Of a stretch of DNA of 14,945 nucleotides, positions 5,693 through 12,247 are shown piece after piece. A model generated the notes under the pieces. That model searched no databases and was not told the origin of the DNA. It worked only from the letters and a program-made list of their open reading frames with translations. The stretch is from DASYQD01 sp036005845. GTDB lineage: Bacteria; Acidobacteriota; Thermoanaerobaculia; Multivoradales; JAIOJS01. Every line of letters starts with the position of its first letter. Within the stretch, counting starts at the first letter, position 1. The stretch covers positions 1 to 14,945 of the forward strand of contig DASYQD010000138.1 of assembly GCA_036005845.1 (NCBI GenBank), given 5' to 3'. The position numbers and the translations under genes were made by a program.

Positions 5693-7761
5693 CGTGCACC
5701 CGCCTTGGTATCGACGTCGCGCCAGGTCGGCTCGACGATGACGAAATGCGTCGCGCCGCCGCGGCGCACGAAGAGCCGCACCACCGGCGGCCGCTCGGCC
5801 TCGAGCTTCTTCATCACCCGCTCGAAGTCGGCCACCGTCTTCACCGGCTGGTCGTTGATGGTGAGCAGCAGATCGTCGAGGTGCAGGCCGGCCATCTGCG
5901 CCCAGCCGCCGCGCTCCGCCTCGGCGACGAGCACGCCCTCGACGCTGCTGCTCCAGCGATAGCGCACCCGATCCTCGAGCGTCAGCTCACGCACGGCGAA
6001 CTCCAGCGTCTCCTGCTTGGCGTGCGGTACCTCGTCGGCCTGGCGCGGACGCGGCTCGAGCGCCACGGTGAGCTCCTTGTCCTCCTTGCCGCGATGCACT
6101 GCGAGCTTTGCCGAGGTTCCGAGGGTGAGCTCCTCCACCGTACGCCGCAGGTCCTCGGCCTCTTGCAGCCGGACCGGCGCCAGCGGCTCGCCGTTCAGCC
6201 CGGTGATCACGTCGCCCACCTGCAGGCCGGCCTTGGCCGCGGCGGTGCCGGGCAGCACCTGGGTGACGCGGAAACCCTTCACGTTCGGCGTGCCGAGCGC
6301 CGCCGCGAGCTCCGGCGTCAGCACCTGGGTGCGCACGCCGAGCCACGCCTTGGGCAGCTCGCCGCCCCAGTGCTCGGGAGCGGAGCGCGGCGGCGGCAGC
6401 AGCGCCAGCAGCTCCTCGCCGGCGCGCCAGAGGCTGGCCGGCAGCGGCTTGTCGCCGGGCCAGGTGCGGATGCGCGCGCGAACGGCATCGAGCCTGCTCA
6501 CCGGTTCGCCGCCGAGCGCCGTCAACAGATCGCCCGGCTGGAGCCGCGGCTTGGCGGCATCGGCGGCGCCTCCCGCGTGCACGCCGGTGACCAGCAGCCC
6601 CTCGTCGCCAGGAAGCTGCCGCGACGAGGCGAGCAGCGGCGTCACCTCCTGCAGCGTGGCGCCCAGCTCGCGCACTTCGCCTTCGTCGCCGTGGTAGGGA
6701 CCGAGCAGCTCGACGGTGGCTTTCACGGTCTTCTTCGCGCCGCCGCGCTCGAGCTCGACGTCGACGGCGGAACCCACCGGCAAACGCGCCACGCGCTGGT
6801 AGAGCAGCGGCACCTGCTCGAGGAAGCGCACCGTCACCGGCTCGCCGGCGAGCGACAGCACCACGTCGCCGGGCACGATCCCCGCCTTCTCCGCCGGGCT
6901 GTCGGGCAGCACCGAGGCGACGAGCGCACCCTTGTCGCGGCCGATCTTCGCCACCGGCAGCACGGTGAAGCCGAGCGTGCCGCGCTTCGCCTCGCCGTGC
7001 GCCAGCACCTGCTCGAGCACGTCCTTGGCGATCGCCGACGGGATGGCGAAGCCGAAGCCCTCGCCGCCCAGCTCGTTGATGCCGACGACACGGCCGTCGA
7101 CGTCGACCAGCGGGCCGCCAGAGTTGCCGGGCAGGATCAGCGCGTCGTGCTGGATCCAGCGCGTGAACAGGCCCGACGGCTCGCCCTCGGCGACGTCGAG
7201 CTGCTCGATCTCGCTGCCGGTGAAGTCGGTGAAGACGCGCGCCGGGTTGGAGACGATCCCTTCCGTCATCGACGAGGAGAGCGCCAGCGGGTTGCCCATG
7301 GCGAACACGGTGTCGCCGACGCGCAGCGCGTCGGAGTCGCCGAAATCGGCGTGCGGGAAGGTCTCGCCGTTCTTGCCGGCGAGCTTGAGCACCGAGATGT
7401 CGGTGAGCGGGTCGTGCGCCACCACCCCGGCGCTCACCACGCGGCCGTCGGTCAACGTGCAGTCGATGCGCGTCGTGTTGCCGGCGACGTGGAAGTTGGT
7501 GAGCACGTGCCCCTGCGGCGTGACGATGACGCCGCTGCCGGCGCCCGGGTAGCGCTCGGCGCGCCCCTCGCTGAAGTGCTGGTAGACGACGGTGATGTTG
7601 ACGAGCGCCGGGTAGACCTGGTCGCGCACCCGCGCCACGGTCTCGGGCGGCGACGCGGCGCCGGCCGCGACGGCGACGAGCAGCAGCAACGGTGCGAGCG
7701 GTGCGAGAAAGGACCGGCGGCGGGCGCCGCCGCGATCTGCGAAGGCGCGCGGCCCGCTCAA
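5689..7761 (-). CDS. HtrA/DegP-like periplasmic serine protease with about four PDZ repeats
   Basis: The frame continues far upstream, but family homology begins only after TTG 7761. That TTG overlaps the AIM24 stop by 4 nt (TTGA) and follows a GGGGGG stretch, so I place the start there, giving 690 residues. A signal peptide spans about 16-36. The protease domain has H91 in LTNFHV, D121 in LTDISVLKL and S214 in PGNSGGPL, so the triad is intact. PDZ-like repeats follow, each ending in a (G/D)D(V/L)(V/I/L) strand plus G/DxPV: about 262-345, 366-425, 472-565 and 588-675. Usual HtrA proteins have one or two PDZ domains at 350-500 residues, so this is a long variant. Family role: periplasmic protein quality control, with PDZ domains recognising substrate C-termini. 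It sits in a coupled three-gene operon. Confidence 0.88.
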   Translation of the reverse strand: MSGPRAFADRGGARRRSFLAPLAPLLLLVAVAAGAASPPETVARVRDQVYPALVNITVVYQHFSEGRAERYPGAGSGVIVTPQGHVLTNFHVAGNTTRIDCTLTDGRVVSAGVVAHDPLTDISVLKLAGKNGETFPHADFGDSDALRVGDTVFAMGNPLALSSSMTEGIVSNPARVFTDFTGSEIEQLDVAEGEPSGLFTRWIQHDALILPGNSGGPLVDVDGRVVGINELGGEGFGFAIPSAIAKDVLEQVLAHGEAKRGTLGFTVLPVAKIGRDKGALVASVLPDSPAEKAGIVPGDVVLSLAGEPVTVRFLEQVPLLYQRVARLPVGSAVDVELERGGAKKTVKATVELLGPYHGDEGEVRELGATLQEVTPLLASSRQLPGDEGLLVTGVHAGGAADAAKPRLQPGDLLTALGGEPVSRLDAVRARIRTWPGDKPLPASLWRAGEELLALLPPPRSAPEHWGGELPKAWLGVRTQVLTPELAAALGTPNVKGFRVTQVLPGTAAAKAGLQVGDVITGLNGEPLAPVRLQEAEDLRRTVEELTLGTSAKLAVHRGKEDKELTVALEPRPRQADEVPHAKQETLEFAVRELTLEDRVRYRWSSSVEGVLVAEAERGGWAQMAGLHLDDLLLTINDQPVKTVADFERVMKKLEAERPPVVRLFVRRGGATHFVIVEPTWRDVDTKAGAR

Positions 7762-8828
7762 TCGCCCCCCATCATCAGGTTGCCGAGCCCGCCGAGCACC
7801 GAGCCCTGGTCGGTGCTCTTGCCGCCGCCCTTCGGAGCCGCCGCCCAGACGCGGCTGGCGAGGCGGCTGAACGGCAGCGACTGCACCCACACCTTGCCCG
7901 GGCCGGTGAGGGCGGCGAAGAACAGCCCTTCGCCGCCGAAGAGCGCCGTCTTGATGCCCGGCACCGTCTGGATGTCGTAATTCACCGACGGCTGGAACGC
8001 CACCAGGCAGCCGGTGTCGAGCCGCATCGTCTCGCCGGCGCGCAGCTCGCGCTCGACGACACAGCCGCCGGCGTGGACGAACGCGAGGCCGTCGCCTTCG
8101 AGCTTCTCGAGGATGAACCCCTCGCCGCCGAAGAGCCCGACGCCGAGCTTCTTCTGGAAGGCGATGCCGACCGAGATGCCCTTCGCGGCGCAGAGGAAGG
8201 CGTCCTTCTGGCACAGCATCGTGCCGCCGAGCTTGCGCAGGTCGAGCGGGATGATGCTGCCCGGGTAGGGCGAGGCGAAGGCGACCTTCTGGCGCCCACC
8301 GCCGGTGTTGCCGAAGACGGTCATGAACAGCGACTCGCCGGTGAGCACGCGCTTGCCGGCCTGCATCAGCTTGCCCATGAAGCCGCCGCCGCCGCTCTGC
8401 GCCGAGCCGTCGCCGAAGATCGTCTCCATCTGGATGCCGGGGTCCATGTACATGAACGAGCCCGCCTCGGCGACGCACGCCTCGCCGGGGTCGAGGGTGA
8501 TCTCGACGAACTGCATCTCCTGGCCGAAGATCTCGTAGTCGATCTCGTGCGCCGTCGAGGTCGCGCGCGGTGCGGCGGCGGTCGCCGCGGCGCCGCCGCC
8601 ACCCACTGCGTAACCGCCCGCCGCCGCGTGGCCGCCGCCGGCCGGCGCGGCGAACGCCTCGGCGAATTCGGGCCGGCTGCCGATCGTCTCCCAGTTAGTC
8701 ATCCCCTGGGTGAAGACGTGCGCCGAGCGGTCGAGCTGGCCCGCGCGCACGCGGGCGACGACGTCCGCGGTGCTCATCGGTCCCTGCTGCTGCCCGGCCA
8801 CGGCCACGTACCACTGCTGTCCGTTCAT
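7758..8828 (-). CDS. GYF_2-AIM24 fusion protein
   Basis: The protein has 356 residues. Residues 5-58 look like a GYF_2 domain (QWYVAVAGQQQGPMSTADVV start, ending in TNWETIG). A Gly/Ala linker (about 60-93) leads to an AIM24 domain (TIGR00266 type, about 96-320). Its marks are ACVAEAGSFMYMDPGIQMET, GESLFMTVFGN, PGSIIPLDL, LFGGEGFILEKLEGDG and FGGEGLFFAALTGPG. The C-terminus is Gly-rich. Mitochondrial AIM24 affects cristae and inner-membrane complexes; the bacterial role is poorly defined, and GYF_2 domains are thought to bind partners. No signal peptide is visible, so it is probably cytosolic or at the membrane face. The ATG at 8828 has AGGAGG 10 nt upstream. It is the first gene of the operon with the HtrA-like protease. 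Confidence 0.88.
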   Translation of the reverse strand: MNGQQWYVAVAGQQQGPMSTADVVARVRAGQLDRSAHVFTQGMTNWETIGSRPEFAEAFAAPAGGGHAAAGGYAVGGGGAAATAAAPRATSTAHEIDYEIFGQEMQFVEITLDPGEACVAEAGSFMYMDPGIQMETIFGDGSAQSGGGGFMGKLMQAGKRVLTGESLFMTVFGNTGGGRQKVAFASPYPGSIIPLDLRKLGGTMLCQKDAFLCAAKGISVGIAFQKKLGVGLFGGEGFILEKLEGDGLAFVHAGGCVVERELRAGETMRLDTGCLVAFQPSVNYDIQTVPGIKTALFGGEGLFFAALTGPGKVWVQSLPFSRLASRVWAAAPKGGGKSTDQGSVLGGLGNLMMGGD

Positions 8829-8890
8829 CGCCGATGGTCCTCCTGGATCGGGGAGATCTGCGGCGCGCGGTGGGAATCGCGCCGGCCGCC

Positions 8891-8896
8891 AGCATA
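8891..8896 (-). promoter_or_regulatory. Candidate -10 for the AIM24/HtrA operon
   Basis: On the minus strand TATGCT (8896-8891; 4 of 6) lies 62 nt before the AIM24 start, with only a weak TGGAAG at -35 distance. The same TATGCTG string occurs upstream of the metalloprotease. The rest of the 8829-9020 divergent gap shows nothing else I can support. Confidence 0.35.
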
Positions 8897-9020
8897 CCCT
8901 TGCCAAGACTCCCCTTCCAGCACGAAGCTTGCATAACCACGGCACCCACTCGTGCACGTCCGCATGGCGGGGCGCCCGGTTTGCGCGGCCACTTTCCACC
9001 GGCCGCAGGGAGGGAGTGAC

Positions 9021-9710
9021 ATGTCGAACGTCGGCAAGGCTTTGCTCGGGCTCGGGGTGCTGATCATCACCACCCTCGGCACGTTCGGATACGCCACTTG
9101 GCGCTGCCGCCAGGAGGCCGTGGGAACTCAGCGGCTGCTCGCCGACGCGCAGCAGAAGCAGCGCGCAGCGGAGGCGCAGAACGCGGCTTCGGAGCAGCGG
9201 CTGGAGCGTTTGCGGGTGTGGGGCGAGTTGCTGGAGCTGCAACGCGACGTGAACGGCGTGCACGCGATCATCAATCAGCTCAACTTCGGCAACGCCATTC
9301 AGGCGGTCGACCGGATCGAGACGCGCTTGAAGGGCGGCGAGTACGGTGACTTGTTCAAGCAGCGCTCGCCGGAGTTGCTGCCGCTGCTCGAGCAGGCGAA
9401 GGGCGCGTTGCGGAGCACGAACCCAATGGCGCGGCAGTATCTGGTGGATCTCGACCAGCGGGCGTTCGCCATCCTGGCGTCGACCGCCGGGCCGGGCGAG
9501 CTGCCGGGATTGAGCGAGCCCGCGGAGCCGGCGGCGACTCCGCTGCCGTCGTTGGCGCCCGGACTGTTCCCCGAGGCGACCCCGACGCTCGAGCTGCCGA
9601 CGCCTTCACCGACGCCGACTGCTACTCCGCCGGCCGCAAAGCCGGGCGCGGCCGGGAAGCCGACGCCGAAGCCGAAGCCGACAGCGACGCCGAAGCAGGG
9701 CGTCATCTAG
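9021..9710 (+). CDS. Unidentified membrane-anchored coiled-coil protein with Pro/Thr-rich tail
   Basis: I do not recognise a family. The protein has 229 residues from the ATG at 9021, which has GGGAG 5 nt upstream; the frame extends to 8952 but without a ribosome site. Three parts are visible. A single N-terminal membrane span lies at about residues 6-25. A charged helical region follows (about 29-150) rich in Gln, Ala, Glu and Arg with leucine spacing, likely coiled coil, including RLRVWGELLELQRDVNG and AKGALRSTNPMARQYLVDLD. The tail (about 155-226) is disordered and dominated by Pro, Thr and Ala with repeated TPTP/TPTA units and lysines near the end. Such an anchor-rod-tail plan suits a periplasmic spacer or cell-wall-associated protein. 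It is divergent from the AIM24 operon and may share its control region. Confidence 0.75.
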   Translation: MSNVGKALLGLGVLIITTLGTFGYATWRCRQEAVGTQRLLADAQQKQRAAEAQNAASEQRLERLRVWGELLELQRDVNGVHAIINQLNFGNAIQAVDRIETRLKGGEYGDLFKQRSPELLPLLEQAKGALRSTNPMARQYLVDLDQRAFAILASTAGPGELPGLSEPAEPAATPLPSLAPGLFPEATPTLELPTPSPTPTATPPAAKPGAAGKPTPKPKPTATPKQGVI

Positions 9711-9797
9711 GAGGCTCTCGGCAACGGCAATCGTGCAGCCGCGTCGTCTTTGGGAGAGGCGCGGTCGTGGTCGCTGTGTGCTCTTGACCTTCCGGCC

Positions 9798-9976
9798 GGC
9801 GAGTGCGGGCGGATCCGGAGGCCGCCGCCGCGGGGCACGGCTCGCTTCCGAAGTAGTCGGGCGGGAGCGCTCGCCTCGCCCGGAGGGCGCGCAGCGCACC
9901 GCTGTGACGGAGCATCACTTGCAGCGCCCTCCGGGAGGCCCCGCCGCGGCGGCCTCCGGATCCGCTGGCACTCGCC
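9798..9976. repeat. Palindromic element 1 with 39-nt arms
   Basis: The left arm 9798-9836 and right arm 9937-9976 are inverted copies matching at 36 of 39 positions, both beginning GGCGAGTGC and sharing a run of 19 identical bases around a GGATCC centre. Inside, CCCGGAGGGCGC (9879-9890) pairs with GCGCCCTCCGGG (9924-9935), and a small GTGA/TCAC stem (9904-9918) caps it. Together they could form a long cruciform or RNA hairpin. Confidence 0.85.
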
Positions 9977-9999
9977 TACATGCGTGGTCGTCAGGCGAC

Positions 10000-10439
10000 C
10001 TGTTGGCGAGCTCGGGCGCTGCCGTGGTTACTGCCGCGACTTACCTCGCGCTCCCTTGTCGCGATGGCGTTGAGTCTGTCGTGCCGCTCGGGTGTTGGGA
10101 TGCGCTCCGCCGTTCTCCCATCGCAACTCGCGGCCCATTTATATCGCCGGACCGGCCACTTTCGAGATTGCTTGTCGCTTCGCTTCTCACAATCACGATA
10201 GTGGAACTCCTCGACGATCATCGCGAGCGAAGCGATGCGATCTCGGTCACCGCTGTAGACGCGCCTAATCATCGCCATTCTTCGACCTCCGGCGACCGCA
10301 ATGGGCCGCGAGTTGCGACAGGAGAGTGAGCGCGCGCATCCCGTCACCCGAGCGGCACGACGGACTCACCGTTGCTGCGACAAAGGAGCGCGAGGCAGGG
10401 AGTCGAGGTAACCACGGCAACACGCGAGCTTGCCAACAG
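10000..10439. repeat. Palindromic element 2, 440 nt, with 106-nt inverted arms
   Basis: Arms 10000-10105 and 10334-10439 are both 106 nt long and match at 84 positions without gaps (79%); each begins CTGTTGGC at the outer end. A second, perfect 19-bp pair, TCGCAACTCGCGGCCCATT (10121-10139) and its complement (10300-10318), shares exactly the same centre (10219.5). The symmetry also picks up TCGCCGGA (10144-10151 and 10288-10295). Only the middle (about 10152-10287) breaks it, and that part carries a different repeat pair. No transposase or coding frame is present. Confidence 0.88.
10163..10245. repeat. Inverted pair of CGTCATTGCGAG-type short palindromic repeats
   Basis: 10215-10245 reads CGATCATCGCGAGCGAAGCG and ends in ATCTCG. 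10163-10197 is its inverted partner, whose complement starts CGTGATTGTGAGAAGCGAAG and ends AAGCAATCTCG. Both fit the widespread bacterial repeat of the form CGTCATTGCGAG...GCGAAGC...AATCTCG (recalled family knowledge). The two copies face each other across a 17-nt loop, like a REPIN. Their centre (about 10204) is offset from that of the surrounding palindrome. Confidence 0.75.
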
Positions 10440-10465
10440 AAACCTCGACCGCCACAAATGAAGGT

Positions 10466-10640
10466 GTTCGCGCCAGCCGGGTTCGGAGGGCGTCGCGGTG
10501 GGGCTCCGCAGGGCGCACTTGTAAGACGGTCGAAGGTAACGTGCGTGCGACGCGCCCTGCGATGAGCGAGCCTTCCTCACCTGCATACCTCGTAAGGCGA
10601 GCGTGCCCCACAGCGGCGCCCTCCGCATCCGGCAGCGAAC
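10466..10640. repeat. Palindromic element 3, imperfect
   Basis: GGAGGGCGTCGCGGTGGGG (10485-10503) pairs with 10606-10624 at 17 of 19 positions. The symmetry continues outward with gaps: GCCGG (10476-10480) with CCGGC (10629-10633), and GTTCGC (10466-10471) with GCGAAC (10635-10640). A separate stem, CGCAGGGCGC (10507-10516) with GCGCCCTGCG (10552-10561), lies inside. Confidence 0.7.
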
Positions 10641-10741
10641 GCCGGCCCGCAACCAGCGACCACTCGCGCACCACGAACTCAACCCCGCGGGTGCGACATA
10701 CTCCTCCCGCCGCGACCATGCTGCGGCGATAGGAGACCCAC

Positions 10742-11392
10742 GTGAACGTCCAGGAATTCGTCGATCTTCTCGGCAGCGAGCGCGCTTCGGCCATCTTGCG
10801 CAGCAACGACGCCGACGTGGCGCGGCGCGCCCTCGACGCGGCCATCACCGGCGGTTTTCGCGTCGTCGAGGTGACGCTGACCACGCCGCGCGCGCTGGAA
10901 CTCATCGCGCACGCAGCGAGTCAGCCGGGCGTCGTCGCCGGCGCCGGTACCGTGCTCACCGTCCAAGAAGCCGAAGCCGCGGTTGCCCACGGCGCACGCT
11001 TCCTGGTTTCTCCGGTCACCGACGAGCTCGTGATCCGCCGCGCCACCGAGCTGGGAGTGGCGTCGATCCCCGGCGGCCACACGCCTACCGAGTTGCTCGC
11101 CGCCCACCGCGCCGGCGCGCCGCTGGTGAAACTCTTTCCCGCTCCCGCCGGCGGGCCGGCGTGGCTGCGCTCGTTGCTGGCGCCGCTGCCGTTCCTGAAG
11201 GTCGTGCCCACCAACGGCGTCGACCTCGACAACGCCGCCGACTGGCTCGCCGCCGGCGCCTGGGCGCTCGGCTTCGTGGCGTCGCTCTTCCAAGCCGACG
11301 ACATGCGGCTCGGCCGCTTCGACCGCATCGAAGCGCGGGCGCGCGAGATCCTCGACCGCGTGCGGCCGCAGGGCGTGCCGGTCGGCGTCTAG
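10742..11392 (+). CDS. eda: KDPG/KHG aldolase (2-dehydro-3-deoxyphosphogluconate aldolase)
   Basis: This class I aldolase cleaves KDPG to pyruvate and glyceraldehyde-3-phosphate (last step of the Entner-Doudoroff route) and can act on 4-hydroxy-2-oxoglutarate. The length of 216 residues is normal for the TIM-barrel family. E43 in VVEVTLTTP, T70 in GAGTV, SP at 90-91, the IPGGHTPTEL segment and the Schiff-base lysine K130 in LVKLFPAP are in place. The VPTNGVDLDN strand varies slightly from the usual PTGG. The E. coli arginine after EVTL is Thr here, as in many family members. The start is GTG 10742, supported by AGGAG at 10731-10735. No other Entner-Doudoroff gene is nearby, so the physiological substrate (KDPG, KHG or KDPGal) is open. 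The palindrome cluster lies directly upstream. Confidence 0.9.
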   Translation: MNVQEFVDLLGSERASAILRSNDADVARRALDAAITGGFRVVEVTLTTPRALELIAHAASQPGVVAGAGTVLTVQEAEAAVAHGARFLVSPVTDELVIRRATELGVASIPGGHTPTELLAAHRAGAPLVKLFPAPAGGPAWLRSLLAPLPFLKVVPTNGVDLDNAADWLAAGAWALGFVASLFQADDMRLGRFDRIEARAREILDRVRPQGVPVGV

Positions 11393-11398
11393 GCCGCG

Positions 11399-11426
11399 CG
11401 GCGGCGATCGAGCCGCTCAGCCGCCG
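11399..11426. terminator. Possible shared hairpin between convergent eda and cyclase genes
   Basis: CGGCGGC (11399-11405) pairs with GCCGCCG (11420-11426) over a 14-nt loop. It lies just after the eda stop and covers the stop codon of the convergent gene. No T-run is present, so this is weak evidence for a bidirectional terminator. Confidence 0.3.
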
Positions 11427-12247
11427 GCTGGGACGAGCTGCACTTCGAACAGCGTCGGCCAGAGCTTGCCGGTCAAGAGGAACGTCTTCGTCTCTGGCCG
11501 CCAGGCGATGCCGTTGAGCACGGCGTCGTCGGCGATGCCGTGGCCCATCAGCTCCTCGCGCAGCGGCGAGGCGTCGATGCGCGCGGTGACGCGGCCCGTG
11601 GCGGGGTCGATGCGGACGATCTCGTCGGTCGTCCAGATGTTGGCGTAGAGCGCGCCGTCGACGATCTCGAGCTCGTTGAGCAGCGACACCGGGTGGCCTT
11701 GGTCGCTGACGTCGAGGGTCGAGGTAATGGCGAAGGTCGCCGGGTCGCGGAACGTCAGCCGCGCGCTGCCGTCGCTCTGCACGAGGTGGCGGCCGTCGAA
11801 GGTGAGGCCCCAACCTTCGCCGTCGTAGCGCGACTCGCCGGTGAGCGCGAGCGCCGCGCGCGACCAGCGTAGCGCGCGGCCTTCGCGCCAAGTGATCTGG
11901 ATCAGCTCGTCGCCGACGAGTGCGAGGCCTTCGCCGAACAGCTTCGGCTGCAGTGGCGCCGTCGCCTCCACGTTGCCGGTCTTCAGGTCGACGCGGCGGA
12001 TCGAAGACTGGCTGTAGAGGCCGGTGCTCTCGTAGAGCTTGCCGTCGTGCCACAGCAGCCCCTGCGTGAACGCTTCGTGGTCGTGCGGGTAGCGCGCGAC
12101 GACACGCACGGTCAGGCGCTCGACGCTTGTGGCGGGCGGAGTCGGCGTGGTCACGGCAGCAGCGGCTTCGACGCGCGCCGCGTCTCCCCGGCAGGCGGCG
12201 AGCGCCGCGGTCAACGAGACCACGCCGAGCACGAAGACGCGAGTCAC
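11417..12247 (-). CDS. Glutaminyl-peptide cyclotransferase, lipoprotein
   Basis: The 276-residue protein begins at GTG 12247, which overlaps the upstream metalloprotease stop (GTGA). An in-frame extension upstream would lack the neat signal sequence. The N-terminus is a lipoprotein signal: hydrophobic 4-17, then the lipobox LAAC with Cys 19; Arg at +2 favours the outer membrane. The mature part resembles the plant/bacterial-type glutaminyl cyclase beta-propeller (Glu_cyclase_2): AFTQGLLWHDGKLYESTGLY, LFGEGLAL, YDGEGWGLTFDG, LNELEIVDGALYANIWTTD and VLNGIAWRPETKTFLLTGK mark successive blades. These enzymes convert N-terminal Gln (and Glu) into pyroglutamate, protecting exported proteins from aminopeptidases. 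Co-translation with a secreted protease suggests a joint role in processing exported proteins (inference). Processing by the LspA encoded in this window is expected. Confidence 0.88.
   Translation of the reverse strand: MTRVFVLGVVSLTAALAACRGDAARVEAAAAVTTPTPPATSVERLTVRVVARYPHDHEAFTQGLLWHDGKLYESTGLYSQSSIRRVDLKTGNVEATAPLQPKLFGEGLALVGDELIQITWREGRALRWSRAALALTGESRYDGEGWGLTFDGRHLVQSDGSARLTFRDPATFAITSTLDVSDQGHPVSLLNELEIVDGALYANIWTTDEIVRIDPATGRVTARIDASPLREELMGHGIADDAVLNGIAWRPETKTFLLTGKLWPTLFEVQLVPAGG

Larger units (their letters stand above)
9711..10741. other. 1-kb gap without a credible gene, filled with palindromic elements
   Basis: Open frames exist on both strands but none has a recognisable domain, a good ribosome site, or a codon pattern that holds up; several run through palindrome arms. 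The stretch holds three adjacent inverted-repeat elements (9798-9976, 10000-10439 and 10466-10640), with about 25 nt between each. The 9711-9797 and 10641-10730 ends show nothing else apart from the eda ribosome site at 10731-10735. AT content rises in the 10120-10300 part relative to neighbours. Confidence 0.75.

Noticed and set aside
5605..7980. 791-codon plus-strand frame opposite the HtrA-like gene
   Set aside because: The opposite strand carries an intact catalytic triad and PDZ motifs; long antisense frames are expected in such GC-rich DNA.
7762..8478. Upstream extension of the HtrA-like frame to a 929-residue protein
   Set aside because: This part overlaps the AIM24 domain in another frame, is Arg-rich and has no signal peptide; the TTG at 7761 gives a proper signal sequence and a TTGA overlap.
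9991..10565. Open frames through both arms of the 440-nt palindrome, giving similar peptides (IP-S/T-PERHD... in each arm)
   Set aside because: When the arms are aligned by codon (allowing two 3-nt gaps), the 17 substitutions fall about evenly on codon positions 1, 2 and 3 (5, 6 and 6). Coding constraint would favour position 3. The similarity is explained by the inverted repeat.
9711..10741. CRISPR array in the repeat-rich gap
   Set aside because: The repeats are inverted, not direct, vary in length, have no regular spacers, and no cas gene is in the window.
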